Made by a program: the position numbers and the translations under genes
Source: Allium sativum
Lineage: Eukaryota > Streptophyta > Magnoliopsida > Asparagales > Amaryllidaceae
Assembly: GCA_030737875.1 (NCBI GenBank)
Contig: CM060920.1
Location: 816,370,686 to 816,434,685 of the forward strand
DNA length: 64,000 bases
Reading direction: 5' to 3'
Shown here: positions 25,206-37,024 of the stretch, one piece after another
How the letters are laid out: every line of letters starts with the position of its first letter
How positions within the stretch are numbered: the stretch's first letter is position 1
The notes under the pieces: generated by a model
The model's database searches: none
The model's input: only the letters and a program-made list of their open reading frames with translations
Told to the model about the DNA's origin: nothing

Positions 25206-25218
25206 AAGTACTAGGAAA

Positions 25219-27207
25219 ATGAGTGCCAGAAACAGAAGGAATACAGAACCCGATCTAGAGGCTCTATTAAAGAGATATCGAAATCTGAACGGAGCGCAGT
25301 TCTCGGGCAATGAATCTATAATTCAAACTCAAGCTTGGGTGAGCTCTGTCGAAAGAATTTTTGGACGTATCCAGCTGAGGGATGACCAGAAACGGTTAGT
25401 AGCATCTTGGGCGTTCAAAGAAGAAGCTTTAATCTGGTGGGAAACAATCATCAAAGATAATCCAGAAGGTGATATCACCTGGGACAGATTCAAAGTGATT
25501 TTCCTAGAAAGATTTACTCCTTCCGAAGCGACGGAGCGATTATGTGATGAATTTTCTTATCTAATACAAGGAGATATGACCATCCCAGAATATCATAAGA
25601 AATTCAACGAACTTGCTCACTTTGCTCCTCATCTGATTCAAGATCCAAAGAGGAAAAATCTGAGATTTATTCATTGCCTGCAAAGGAGATATCAGAAAAG
25701 TGTAATGAGGAATGTGAAGCTTCCTTTTTCTGAAATGATATACATGGCTTATCAGTATGAAGATCTCCATAAGAAAGGAATGTTACGCGAAGAAGAAGAA
25801 GTTTGTTGTAGTGACAAAGCAGAGTCGGAAACTGATATTCCTGAAGCCAGTACGAGAGCCGAGGTTGGTAAGAAGCCCAGTGCCAAGAGAAAAAGGGCTA
25901 AATCTGAAAAGGGACCAGTAAAGACCGCCACTTGCTCTAACTGCCATCTGAAGGTGCATTTGTCGATAAACTGCGAGTCCTTAAGGAAGCGATTAAAAGG
26001 TGGACTTAAATCCAAAGAAGGACCTCAAGCGAATAGAAAATGCAATCTCTGCCATCAGGCTGGTCACGTAAAGCAAGATTGTTGGCAGTTGAAAAAGACT
26101 GAAATAGTTCACGTGAATGAAGTAGCAGGAACTTCTGAGCCCTCAGCTAGTCAAGAAAGGGCCGATGTTTTAGAAGGCACACTTACTGTCAAAAACATTC
26201 CAGTCAAAGTACTGTTTGACACAGGCGCGTCACGAAGCTTCATTTCCAAGGAGGCAGCTAAGAAACTGGATTTGAATTTGAGAAAGCTCAAAGAACCAAT
26301 GACTGTCCAGAATCCGATTGGGGGTTCTATCGATCTCAGTTGGATTTGTGGAGTGCCGGTTTCTTTCTCTCGATATCGGTTTCCTACCATCGTAGTCGTC
26401 ATGAATTTTAAAGAGTTTGATCTTATCTTGGGGTTAGACTGGTTGACCAAATATGAAGCTGAAGTTAAATGCGCCGACAGAGTCGTAAAGGCGAAGATTA
26501 AATCAGGTGATTATATAACCATTCCCTGTGAAGGTCAGAATGCTAATAGAAAAGACTTCTGGGCAGCTTTGAATGTTTCTCCAACCCAAATAGAAAATGT
26601 CCCTGAAGTCACAGAAAATATTCCTGACCTCATCAAAGATATTCCTGTCGTCAAAAACTATGCGGATGTGTTTGAAGAAGTTGTTCGCTTACCTCCGCAG
26701 AGAGAAATAGATTTCAAGATTGCTTTAATTCCAAATGCAAGGCCGGTAGTTCATGCTATTCGAAGAATATCCTTGAAAGAGAAGGAGGAATTAGACAATC
26801 AAACACAACAGCCAGTATGGAACGGTCTGATCAGGCCTAGTTTCTCTGATTGGGGTGCAGCAGTGGTATTTGTCCCAAAATCTGACGGTACTCTACGGCT
26901 ATGCGTGGACTATCGTGATCTGAACAAGCAGACAATAAAGAACAAGTATCCATTGCCACGGATTGATGATTTGTTAGATCGATTAAATGGAGCACAAGTA
27001 TTCTCAAGAATGGACCTAGCTACAGGCTTCCATCAACTTCGAATTGCCGAAGAGTGTGTTCCAATGACAGCATTCAGAGGTCCCGACTTATTCTACGAGT
27101 GGTTAGTAATGCCATTCGGCTTATGTATTGCTCCAGCTTACTTCGTCGATCTGATGAACAGAGTATTCAGAGGAGTATTGAATAAATTTGTTCTGGTTTT
27201 TTATTGA
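25219..27207 (+). CDS. Element A gag, protease and first half of reverse transcriptase (open frame of 662 codons, broken at its 3' end)
   Basis: It would give the capsid and nucleocapsid proteins, aspartic protease and the N-terminal part of reverse transcriptase. Visible domains: a retrotransposon gag domain at about residues 60-170 ([24 protein letters not shown]); two CCHC zinc knuckles at 239-252 and 275-288, both with CX2CX4HX4C spacing; the protease motif DTGAS at 334-338; and RT from about 560 with [21 protein letters not shown] and the first catalytic Asp at about 599 ([10 protein letters not shown]). The ATG lies just after a good splice acceptor. The frame runs off into a stop at 27205-27207 because of an extra T in a run of six at 27197-27202, just before the FIDD active-site motif. 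Positions after VPMTAF are unusual for the family, suggesting further decay. Gag and pol form one frame, as is usual in this clade. Confidence 0.93.
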   Translation: MSARNRRNTEPDLEALLKRYRNLNGAQFSGNESIIQTQAWVSSVERIFGRIQLRDDQKRLVASWAFKEEALIWWETIIKDNPEGDITWDRFKVIFLERFTPSEATERLCDEFSYLIQGDMTIPEYHKKFNELAHFAPHLIQDPKRKNLRFIHCLQRRYQKSVMRNVKLPFSEMIYMAYQYEDLHKKGMLREEEEVCCSDKAESETDIPEASTRAEVGKKPSAKRKRAKSEKGPVKTATCSNCHLKVHLSINCESLRKRLKGGLKSKEGPQANRKCNLCHQAGHVKQDCWQLKKTEIVHVNEVAGTSEPSASQERADVLEGTLTVKNIPVKVLFDTGASRSFISKEAAKKLDLNLRKLKEPMTVQNPIGGSIDLSWICGVPVSFSRYRFPTIVVVMNFKEFDLILGLDWLTKYEAEVKCADRVVKAKIKSGDYITIPCEGQNANRKDFWAALNVSPTQIENVPEVTENIPDLIKDIPVVKNYADVFEEVVRLPPQREIDFKIALIPNARPVVHAIRRISLKEKEELDNQTQQPVWNGLIRPSFSDWGAAVVFVPKSDGTLRLCVDYRDLNKQTIKNKYPLPRIDDLLDRLNGAQVFSRMDLATGFHQLRIAEECVPMTAFRGPDLFYEWLVMPFGLCIAPAYFVDLMNRVFRGVLNKFVLVFY

Positions 27208-28165
27208 TGATATTCTAATCTTCTCTAAATCAAAGGCCGAACATGAAAAGCATTTGGAACAAGAGTTAGAAATCCTCAGAAGGAATGTGTTGAAAGCAAA
27301 GTTTTCCAAATGTATATTCTGGCAAGATGAAGTGAAATTTCTGGGCTATGTAGTATCGAAAGAAGGAAACGCTGTGGATCCAAGCAAAATCACAGCCATT
27401 CAGAATTGGAAACAGCCCAGTACCCCCACTGAAGTCCGCAGTTTTCTTGGATTGGCTAGCTATTACCGGAAGTTCGTTAAAAACTTTTCGAAGATATCTG
27501 GTCATTTAACAAAGCTTACGAAGAAGCACTCTAAGTTCAAATGGACTCCAGAAAGTGAGGAGGCTTTCGAAGAGCTAAAGTTAAGGCAAACGACAGCTCC
27601 AGTGTTAACCATCATCGATGGCAACCAAGATCTAAAAGTCTAGACTGATGCTTCTAGAGAAGGCCTTGGCGCCGTGTTAATGCAAAGGGGCCAAGTGATT
27701 GCTTATGCTAGCCGTCAACTGAAGCCGCATGAGAAGAACTACGTAACTCAAGATCTTGAGTTATTGGCCATCGTGTTCGCTTTGAAAATCTGGAGGCACT
27801 ATCTTCTGGGTGAGAGATTTGAACTGTTTACGGATCACCAGTCATTAAAGTATTTGTTCACTCAGAAAGACCTGAATCTGAGGCAGCAACGTTGGCTGGA
27901 GTTTCTTGCAACATATGATTTTGAAATTCTATACACTCCAGGAAAAGCAAATGTCGTGGCCGATGCGTTAAGCCGAAAGAATGAAATGATCGCCAGTTTC
28001 ATCATTGCGACTTCGTTGATTGATAAGATATCGGCTCTCCAAGAAGACGACCAATTTATCAAAGGAATGAGTCAACGAATTCGTGAAGGCAATGCTTTGT
28101 ATTTCCAGCTAGATAGCAGGGATTCTGAGGTTAGAAGGGCGAATTTGCGTTCCAGAGATTCCTGA
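27203..28165 (+). pseudogene. Element A: rest of reverse transcriptase and RNase H (frame-shifted, in-frame stop)
   Basis: The second frame opens with [12 protein letters not shown], the RT catalytic pair, followed by thumb and connection sequence ([33 protein letters not shown]). A TAG at 27641-27643 stands where the family has an aromatic residue just before the TDAS motif of RNase H. The frame then continues with DAS (about 27647), [17 protein letters not shown] and [12 protein letters not shown], the RNase H core, and the spacer toward integrase with [11 protein letters not shown] second shift at about 28113-28125 takes the frame to a stop at 28163-28165. These domains copy RNA to DNA and remove the RNA strand; none could be made intact from this copy. 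Confidence 0.9.
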
Positions 28166-29270
28166 ACTTAGAAGAGATGTGCTTGATGAATGTCACAAAT
28201 CTAAGCTCAGTATCCACCCAGGTGTGAATAAAATGTATAATGATATCAAACGCACATTCTGGTGGAAGTCGTTAAAAAGAGACATCTCGATATATGTTAG
28301 TCGATGCCCTACTTGCCAGCTAGTCAAGAGTGATCAACAGAAATTGGCTAGATTATTACAACCGCTAGAAGTTCCTGGTTGGAAGTGGGAACATATTTCT
28401 ATGGACTTCATTGATGGTCTGCCCAGAACCAGAAAAGGGAATGATAGTATTTGGGTGATCGTAGATCGCTTCACGAAGACCGCCCATTTCATACCTGTCA
28501 GATCAAATAGAACTGCTCAGAGTCTGGCGCAGATTTACTTCAAGGAAATAGTTAGACTACATGGAGTGCCGCTCAGTATAGTCAGTGATAGAGATACAAT
28601 ATTCACTAGCAAATTCTGGGAAGCATTTCAAGTCGAACTGGGAACGAAGTTGAACCTGAGCACCGCTTATCATCCTCAGACAGACGGTCAGACTGAGAGG
28701 GTGAATCGTATTTTAGAAGATCTATTGCGGGCTTGTGTTATAGATTTCGGTGGATCATGGGAAGACAATCTGCATTTGGCTGAATTCTCTTATAACAACA
28801 GCTACCAGGCGAGTCTGACAATGTCGCCATTCAAAGCATTATACGGTAGACCGTGCCGATCTCCTGCTTATTGGGTCGAACCAGGTAATAGACTTGTGTT
28901 GGGTCCTGATATGATCCGAGAAGCCACCGACAAAGTCGATTTTATTAAGAAGCGATTACTTGCCGCTCAAAGCCGACAAAAGAGCTATGCCGATAGAAGA
29001 AGGAGAGATATATCCTTTGAAGTTGGCGACTATGTATATTTGAAAGTATCGCCGATGAGAGGAGTTATCCGGTTCGGTAAAACTGGAAAGTTGGCGCCCA
29101 AATTCATTGGTCCGTTTCCTATTCTGGAACGGATCGGAACTCTCGCTTCTAGGGTCAAACTGCCTAATTGGTTGCCTGGAGTTCATGATGTATTTCACAT
29201 ATCTCAACTTCGAAAGCACGTTCATGATCCAGACATGATCGTGGAAGAAGCAGCTCAACAGGACATTTAA
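28113..29270 (+). pseudogene. Element A: integrase (frame-shifted from RNase H, ends at an in-frame TAA)
   Basis: The open stretch begins just before [11 protein letters not shown] and holds the HHCC zinc domain (ECHKSKLSIHPG ... CPTCQ, about 28180-28320), then the catalytic core with the first Asp in MDFIDGLPRT, the second in SDRDTIFTSKFW and the Glu in HPQTDGQTERVNR, and the C-terminal GPFPILERIG and VFHISQLRKH. This enzyme inserts the cDNA into the host chromosome. All three acidic residues are present, so it is the best-preserved part of pol. TAA at 29268-29270 interrupts it right before the chromodomain-like tail. The clade normally has one continuous polyprotein. Confidence 0.92.
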
Positions 29271-29458
29271 ATTACTCCCGAATTTGCTGTGAGAAGAGAG
29301 CCGCTAAAGATAATAGGCAAAGAAACCAAAGAATTGAGGAACAAGAAGGTTCACTTAGTCAAAGTGCAGTGGAGTGGAGATCCGCGAGATTGTACTTGGG
29401 AAACTGAGGAGAGCATTCAGAAAGCTTATCCTAGATGCCGAGTGGATATCTCTGATTG
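29271..29458 (+). pseudogene. Element A: chromodomain-like integrase tail, frame-shifted
   Basis: After the TAA the same frame reads ITPEFAVRREPLKII, then ELRNKKVHLVKVQW and DPRDCTWE. That is the layout of the Tekay/Del tail (conserved RNK, LVKVQW and TWE). A one-base loss near 29400-29403, inside the TWE(T)EE motif, moves the rest to another frame, which ends at TGA 29456-29458. In chromoviruses this tail binds chromatin and steers integration to heterochromatin. The residues place A in the Tekay/Del group rather than CRM or Reina; no alignment was run. Confidence 0.75.
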
Positions 29459-29697
29459 ACTCTGGTGCAAGGTACATTTACCCTACTTTGCACTACCATC
29501 CAATTCTCTACTCTATTGTTATTTTCTTTTCATGGATGTGCACTTTTAAATTCTATAGTCTGAGTGATTTCTAAAGGAATATAGGATATGATTAGTATAT
29601 TTTTGGAAGGTTAAAAACAAATTGGTTGTTGTGTTGTGTGATTGTAGATTTATCAAACCACTTTCGACTTTGTTCCTTTTCGGGGACGAAAAGTTTT
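29459..29697 (+). other. Element A 3' untranslated region
   Basis: No gene. Bases about 29549-29650 recur in O at 61980-62093, which marks the right side of the O internal deletion. The final 55 bases before the polypurine tract, with CTTTTCGGGGACGAAAAG, are shared with I and O. Confidence 0.7.
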
Positions 29698-29710
29698 AAG
29701 TGGGGGAGAT
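29698..29710 (+). promoter_or_regulatory. Polypurine tract of A
   Basis: AAGTGGGGGAGAT lies directly before TGTAACGACCC, the site that primes plus-strand DNA. The same 13 bases are used by I (55138-55150) and O (63005-63017). Confidence 0.9.
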
Positions 29711-31386
29711 TGTAACGACCCAGAAAATCTGAACCAATTTAAAATGTTTAAATTGGCTAAAATAATGGATTTTAAATATTTGAAATAAATATTTTAAATA
29801 ATGGAAATGAAAACTGTGTTTGAATCGACAATTGAAAATGAATATAATTAATTATAATTATAAACAAGGCCTGAAATGGCGCTGTAGTTTCAAAAATTGA
29901 ATTCAAACTTTGTCTGACTGTACCGGGTGCAAACCAAAATGAATTTTAGTGAAACCAAAAATATTTAAATCTGTTAGTGAATACCTTTCTAACGAATCTA
30001 AAAAATCGAATTTTCATAGCGGAAAGCAAAAGATATGGCCGAATGAATTTTCAGAACGGTCGCTATAGAATTTATATAGCCTGTGAAATTGGCCATTTTG
30101 CATACGACCTCGGAATTCGACGAAACCACTTTTGTTGGATCCAGGATGTGAAGTTATTGCTAGCTTTCAAATTTCATAATTTTTGAAGCTAATGTGTGAG
30201 TGTGGCAAAAGAAAATGTGTTTTGGTCAATTACAGTTAAATTGGATCGACCAAAAATGGGCCTTTTTGCAAACGGTCTCAGAATTCGACGGAACTAGTTT
30301 TGTTGGGACCGTATCGTCAAAACATAGCTAGATTTATTTTTCTGGAATTTTTCGAATCAGTTTGTGGCCCTGGCAAATTGAAATGTACGTTCAAATTAAA
30401 TATTGAATGTTTTATATTCTGATTTGAATGGAAACTGACTGAAACAGTCGAATGGGCCTATGAAACATATCCCATTGTGTTCGGAATGGGGGTAAAACGC
30501 TAGGGACGACAGTCGTTGGGTTTGATTTTGAGTTCGTCCAAGAAAACCCCAATTTTTGAATTTAATATAACATCGGCCAATAGGATTTTTTTATTTCATT
30601 AATTTAAAAATATAAAAAAAACAAAAAAAACCCATAAACCCTTATTTCGAACGGCGGCCAGCATTCAAAACTTCTCGTCCATTTTCCAGCGAAACCACGC
30701 CTCGATAGACCTCCTTCCAGTTGAACTTTTTAGAGTACTCTCCTCCCTCTTCCCGTCCATACCAGTGGCGCCTCCTACCATCGTCTGTACGACGAGGTCC
30801 ATCGCCTCAAACTTCCACCGTTCGAGCCGCCAGAACTTCCTCCAGCCGCCGCCGAGTTTGACCTCGTGGGTAGCGCCAGGTGAGCCTCTCGACGCTCTAC
30901 GCGGTGGTGCTGGCCGATTGCTCCCTAGCTTCGCGGATTGAACGCAGGATCGAAACCTAGTTTCGAATCAATAAGCAGAGGTGCGGTTTATATTTTATAA
31001 ACTGTTTTCAACTTTTAAAAGTGTCGCAAATTCATGTTATCAAATAAAAATCATATCTTTTTCGTTTGTTAACGAAATTCGATGAAATAGGAAACATCGT
31101 GACCGTGCGGACGCCTTCTACATTTTAGAAGAGACCGCATATTTTTCTGAGCCTTCCACTATTTTTGGAAAAGCGACAAACCATTGTGAGATTTCTGATT
31201 TAAAAACAACATGGAAAACAATGATGTATAAATTATATAGTCGATGTATGAGTTATATAAGCGTTGTACACCTCATGTATAAGCGTTGTATAAGTTGTTC
31301 GTTCGATGTATAAGTTATATATGCATAGTAAAAATTATATATGTGTTGAAATAAAAGTGAATTGCTATAAATAAATAAATAAATAA

Positions 31387-31424
<38 letters not shown>

Positions 31425-34400
31425 GCCCCTCGTCCACAAACCATAGACGATATTTATTGATTGTGATTGGTGTGAAAATTGATTGATAGCGAATGGTTGT
31501 TTGGGATTGTTTGTGGTTGGTATTGATTGATTGTGGTTGAAAAATACCCGTTTGTGGTTGAGAAATATTTGGTTGAAACCACATAGGATTAGTTTGTGGA
31601 AATGAAATAAATATATACATGCCGCCTGCGTGCGAACTAGATGCATGATCCCCATTGTCAAAAACCGCGAGGTTTTAAGGTAGAGCGAGGAGCCGTACTA
31701 GGGACGGTCCCCGTTTTAACTACCCTGCCGTTATGCTGCCGAAATTTTGAATAATACTCATGTGTTTGAATTATTTTCATTTGCTAAAACTATATTTATT
31801 CATTGAATAGAAAACCTTCATGTGTTGAATCGATATTCATTCGTTGATTTGAAATTCATGTGTTGAATGGTATTCATATTTTGAAATAAATTGTTTGATA
31901 ATAAAAATCACCTTTTATCGACTATATAAACAGTGTAAAATAATCTCGTTTTGAAAGGAACTGTTTTACAATAAAAATCACATTTCTATTATTATACATG
32001 AATCGTTGAAATGTGAAGTGTTAAAAATAGCCACTCGTTCAAATAAACATATATGAGTTGAAATATTCATTAATTAGCTAATGATATGATTTTTGCCTAT
32101 ACATGCAACATTAGAATGAATGGTGTTTTTAAACCAAATGGAAATCAAATATGAAGTTGAACGGAAAATGATAAATGATAAGAACTGTATATATGTACAT
32201 GCATATTTATTGAACAGGTTATAGCAAAGGGGCTAGAGAAGAGGAATAAAATTTTGTGCCCGACAAATAGGTACACATTTACTGTTTTGTTTGGGGGATG
32301 ATTTTATGAGCCTGTTGGCTAGCCGCTTGGCTTTTTCTTTTTCTTTTTGACATGAGACACCCGTGTGGCTATTTGTGAATTTTCCCAACCCTCCCGTACA
32401 AAGGAGGTTATGGCGAAATTTTCCAAAATTTTAAGGCGTTAGGGAAATATTTGAAGTGAGAACGATATTGAAATGGTTGAATGAACTATATTTATATAAA
32501 TATATAAATATAAATAAAATTAAAACGAAACGAGGCCGTGCAGTTCGTATTTTGAAACTGTGATTTCAAACAACTAGTGCGGGAAATCCGACCATTGGAT
32601 TTTCCCGAAACCGCAACCGTTGGGTTCGCCTTGGAAATATCTTTCCAACGACACCAACTTTGTAAAAATCCAACGGTTGGATTGTCTGGAATGTTTAATT
32701 CAAATCTGAAGAAAAAAAGCGCCAGAAACGATTATATATATATATATATATAAATATAATTATATTTAATCGAATAACAACGCTGTAGTTCGTATTTTGA
32801 AATGGAAACTTCAAACGATTGCACCAGGAGATCCGACCATCGGATTTTCCCGAAATTGGAACCGTTGGATTCGTTTTGAAAGGACCTTTCTAATGATGTA
32901 AATTTTGTGAAGATCCAACGGTTAGATTTTCAGATATGTGTAAATCAAAACTGAAGAAAAACAGCGCCACGGCCGCGTTATGGCCCGAAGCGTCGTTTTG
33001 AATAAATTGGCTATTTTAAAATAAATAAAAATAGCGATAAATCGTTATAAAATATCATAAACGATATGGAATAGAAATAAACTGAATTTGCTCGATTTAT
33101 GTAGTATTTGATGGTTGAATGTGTTTGGTGTGAAAAGTACATTAAAGAACAAAATTGGTGTTGTCAAATGATTTAACCATTGAAATAAATTGATTTAAAA
33201 TTCTAAATATACGTGAATTATTTGAAAAGGCCGAGTTAATTCTCATTTCAAATAATTGACCGACGATTGAAAGTCAAAGAGGAAGACGGTGGTCGAAGAC
33301 CGGAGATCTTCACCTCGTTTGGATGGTAACCGAGGTCCTGATTGGGAGGCATCCCGAAATATGGATAATGAGTGGTGATCGTCCAGACGTACGTGGTGAT
33401 CGATGGGTTTGCGAGGTATTTAGTGCCTCCGGTTTCGTTCAGACCCAGAACGAACTTGTAAATGGACTGTGTGCCTGACAAGGGAGTTTATTCTGTGTTG
33501 ATTGATTTCTGTTAAATATACATCTGTATGGCGGCGGAGAATTTATTCTTTTGCTTAACGCCCTTCTCTGAGACGCACGAGCTCAGAGGTTGTATATCGA
33601 TGGACATCAGTCGCACGGCATGAACTGCCTGTGTGGCATGCTAAGATGCAGTGATCAGGGCTTTTGTTGAAAAGCAAAGTCTTGTGGTGATGATCAAAGC
33701 ACCGCCTGTGTGGCATAGCTTTGTGTATGACGTGAATTCGCGAGCCTCACGCCCCGATATGAACCAGAAACAAGAGAAGGACCTCAGGGAGGGCATGCGT
33801 TTCTTTCTAGCTAGGGTGGTGTCAGTGACCTACCAGCCCTGACATTTATATACTTTTCACCTATGTGGTTGTTGCTGTTGCGAGGCGCCTCGGTTTGATC
33901 GGACGATCCGGGTCCGATGGAGTCATTTGTTGGCTCGTTTACGCCCCAAAGGGCGGAGAGACGTAGTGTTCAGGCATAATAATCCACATCGGTGGACCGA
34001 CCCTGACGATCCAAGGGGCAGTTGCAGCTGTCCCTGAGACACGGGCTAGAGCGTCTCGAATTCGGTAAGGACTATCTTTTGCCTTGGTTCATGACGGAAA
34101 TCCAATTTCCAAATACGTGATTGTGCGGTTCCAATTGTATATATATATTTGGCGACATAGTGGCATGGGACGCTCATGTCGTCTATGATTGATAGTTATG
34201 ATTTGAAATTGTTTTCAAAACATATAAACACTAGCAATAATATCAAATGCCTTTGTTTTATTCGTATCAAGCATATTTTGGCCGTTATAAGGTAAAAACT
34301 TTATCCTCCGGTTTGCGTTGCATTGTGTGATGGGAACTGAGTCTTATAACGGCTTCATTTTTATAAAAAGCATAACGATGTTTAAAGGAATGATTTGTTT

Positions 34401-34887
34401 TAAAGAACTGGCAATCCAATGGAGTAAACCCGTTCCACGAAAGTGGCATGGTCCTGTGATTAGCCATATTATATATGTGTTGAGTAGATCTCTCATACCA
34501 GTCCCATGACTGACTCGTAGTTTGTTTCACTTTCAAACTCGGGTGCCCCTTTTTCTGCACGGGCAGCCTTGTATTCAGGTTTAGCTGGTTCTTTCTGGAT
34601 AGCTGGAGCTGAAGATGGATTCTATCATTTATCTCTTTTTATGCTGTTCAGCTCCTATTGTACATATTTGTTTGTTTTCCGCTGTAGACATTTATGTATA
34701 GCTGAACTGTATTTGTACTAAGTAAGATCCTGTATACTGTGTAACTCGGATGATTACTTTTATCCAGTATATTCTGTTGTTCATTATCTGGTGTATTTAT
34801 TTAATTTTCTTCTGCTATTATCTGTTTCTGTGTTATATTCCAAGGATTACCCTTGTCGCCATCTGAACGGGATTTGGGGTCGTCTCA
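29711..34887 (+). mobile_element. A: 3' LTR, 5177 bp
   Basis: It matches the 5' LTR along its whole length with scattered substitutions and a longer microsatellite at 31366-31424. It ends GTCGTCTCA at 34887, followed by the GTTCT duplication. Elements repeat as in the 5' copy: hairpin 30471-30490, donor-like site 30981, AAAACC/GGTTTT hairpin 31661-31676, CCCGACAAATAGG module 32215-32460, 3' hairpin module 34498-34568. Confidence 0.93.
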
Positions 34888-34892
34888 GTTCT
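34888..34892 (+). repeat. Target site duplication of element A, right copy
   Basis: GTTCT, identical to 19816-19820. Confidence 0.9.
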
Positions 34893-35159
34893 TTACTTCA
34901 TTTTTTATCATCCATTTTAATTTTTCTACCTTCCTTCTTCTTCTTAAGATTATGGCCATGGTTTCCATGGCGTTAGTCTTCCTCTTTTTCACCACCACCT
35001 TGCCAAAGTTCGTCGTCATCCTCCTCCTCCTCCTTCTCCTATAATATAAAGAGAGAGAGAGAGAGATTAGTGTATATTATAAATATATATATATATATAT
35101 ATATTAGTGAAGAAGACGTTAAGTCGAAATACTATCCGATGGTTCGCTCAGCTAGGCTC
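34893..35159 (+). mobile_element. X: 3' LTR, second part, truncated
   Basis: It continues the X 3' LTR from 19820 and matches 13826-14084 of the X 5' LTR up to CTAGGCTC at 35159. The next base begins copia sequence on the opposite strand. About 3.7 kb of LTR X are missing here, so the junction reflects a deletion or an insertion followed by loss. A short AT repeat lies at about 35080-35104. Confidence 0.75.
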
Positions 35160-37024
35160 AAGTAGGGTCATATTCATCCTTTTAGCAACCCCATTGGATT
35201 GCGGGTAACCAGGTGTAGTAAAATGTCTTCTAATAACTCATTATCTACAATAATAGAGAAAATCTTTGGAAACATATTCAACACCATTGTCGAATATAAG
35301 GATCTTCAATTTCTTTCCTGTTTGGTTCTCAACAAGAGCTAACAAAACCTTGAACTTCTCAAATACCTTCATTACATATACCCCTTGTGCGAGTAGTCAT
35401 CAATGAATGAAACAAAAAAATAAGCTCCACCAATGAAAGCTGTAGTATATGGCACCCAAACGTCTGAATGCACGTAATCAAGTACCCTCTTAGAAGTGTG
35501 CATACCATCACCAAAAGAAGCCCTGGTTTTCTTTGCCAATACACGCTCCATGCAAAAGTTCAACTTGTTGAAGATTTCTCCCTTGATATTTTCCTTCTTA
35601 CTAAGCAACTTTAAGTTCTTCTCCGAAGTATGACCTAATCTCATATGCCCAAGCTTGGTAGCATCCAAGGTCGTAGAATTATCGGCTCCAACACATAATT
35701 CTCCCTGAACAGTGGTACCCATTAACAAATACAGATTTCGTACCATAACACACATCATCAATACAAGTGCCTCTTTAGAAACTCTCAAAGCATCTCTGAC
35801 AATGATTATCTTGCATCCCAATGATATCAATGACTTCCAAATACCTGGGACATATCGAACATCTGAAAGTGTGCGAACAATTCCATCATACATGCGAATG
35901 CGAACTAAACAATCTCCCATAGATTTACATGTAGCATCATCCCCCAGAAGGATGGAACTTCCCTCTTGGCATCAAAGAAAGAAAAAATAATCCTTATTAG
36001 GAGGCTTGTGAAGTAATGATCCAAAATATAAAATCCAGTGGTCTGTAACTTCTGATACAACCGCTGTCAACAAATCAGTACCATCTTTCTCCATCGCAAT
36101 AGATGAAGATCCATCAGTCTTCTTCTCCAGATCTGGACAATCTCTTCTCCAACGGCTTGGTTTCTTATAATCATGGCACCTTCAATCTTTAGATTTACTC
36201 CGCCAATAAGGCTTCCTAGAATTGGAATGCCCCCTATAATTCTTCACTTTCTTCTCTGCTCTACCTCTTTCAACAAATAAACATGAACTACTACTAATCC
36301 CACCACTACTATCACCAACACTAAACCCTTTCATCTGATCTCTCAACTCTTTGCTAAGCAAACCTGTCTTCACATCGTCTAATTTCAGCGTATCTCTACC
36401 ATAGATAAGACTGTTAGCAAAACCATTATATCGCTCTGGAAGCGAACACAATATAACCATTGCTTTCTATTCTTAATCAACTTTCAATTCAATAGACTTC
36501 ATCTTCATCAACAGGTCATCAAACACACTCATGTATGTATTAACTGAAGAACCTTCCTTCATCTTATAATAAAAGAATGTCTACAATTGGATTAGGTTGT
36601 TAGTTAGGGATGACTTTATGTAGAGATCCTCCAACTTCTTCCAAATGCCTTTGGCTATTGTCTCATGACTAACCTCGGAAATTACATTCTTTTTATAGCA
36701 AGTTGAAGAGAAATTATGCCCATTCTTCCATCTCTGATAATTTTACTGATGAATTATCCATAGAAAATGTCTTTATATCAAATACTACTCGATGAACGTG
36801 ATTTCTTCACAAAACTGTTATCATCCTTCACTGCCTCTTTTCAAAATCTCCTTCACATTCCACTTCTCTACCATCAGATGTGATCCTGAAGCCACATAGG
36901 AGCCTCTGACATTTGGAGAAACCACTGGCACTGGATCGACCGCCGAAGTATTATTTGTACTAATTTCATCTCCTTTTGTCATTCTATCAATCACCTTCTT
37001 TGTAGATCTTGCTCCGATACTAGT
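35160..37024 (-). pseudogene. Ty1/copia (TNT1-like) gag and integrase relic
   Basis: Read on the minus strand from 37010 down: a primer-site-like TAGTATCGGAGC, an N-terminal gag stretch, a copia gag domain (KGIWKKLEDLY, about 36640; LPERYNGFANSL, 36440), a knuckle-like segment near 36170 in which the second Cys is lost, a GAG-pre-integrase region (LGHMRLGHTSEKNL, about 35640) and the start of the integrase core (DYVHSDVWVPY, FVSFIDDYSHKGYM, ending near 35372, then decayed sequence to about 35165). There are many stops and shifts. RT and RNase H are absent because the element is cut at 35160. It would have been a capsid-polymerase polyprotein of a Tork/TNT1-type element; it is dead. Confidence 0.85.
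37011..37022 (-). promoter_or_regulatory. Primer binding site of the copia relic
   Basis: On the minus strand TAGTATCGGAGC lies two bases after the putative LTR end, a mutated form of TGGTATCAGAGC. Confidence 0.55.

Larger units (their letters stand above)
19821..34887 (+). mobile_element. A: full-length Ty3/gypsy chromovirus (Tekay/Del-like), 15.07 kb, inactive gag-pol
   Basis: It is a complete element: LTRs at 19821-24965 and 29711-34887, primer site at 24969, gag-pol at 25219-29458, polypurine tract at 29698 and a GTTCT duplication on both sides. The domain order gag, protease, RT, RNase H, integrase, chromodomain-like tail is that of chromoviruses. The LTRs are roughly 2 percent apart by eye over sampled lines, so the insertion is fairly young, but the polyprotein is broken at five places. 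LTRs above 5 kb are very long for this group, and the internal region (4.75 kb) is shorter than one LTR. A interrupts the 3' LTR of X. Confidence 0.95.

Noticed and set aside
27188..27210. Programmed frameshift in RT
   Set aside because: Gag and pol of this clade form one frame, the shift lies within the RT active-site region and four other lesions exist. A simple one-base insertion in a T-run is enough.
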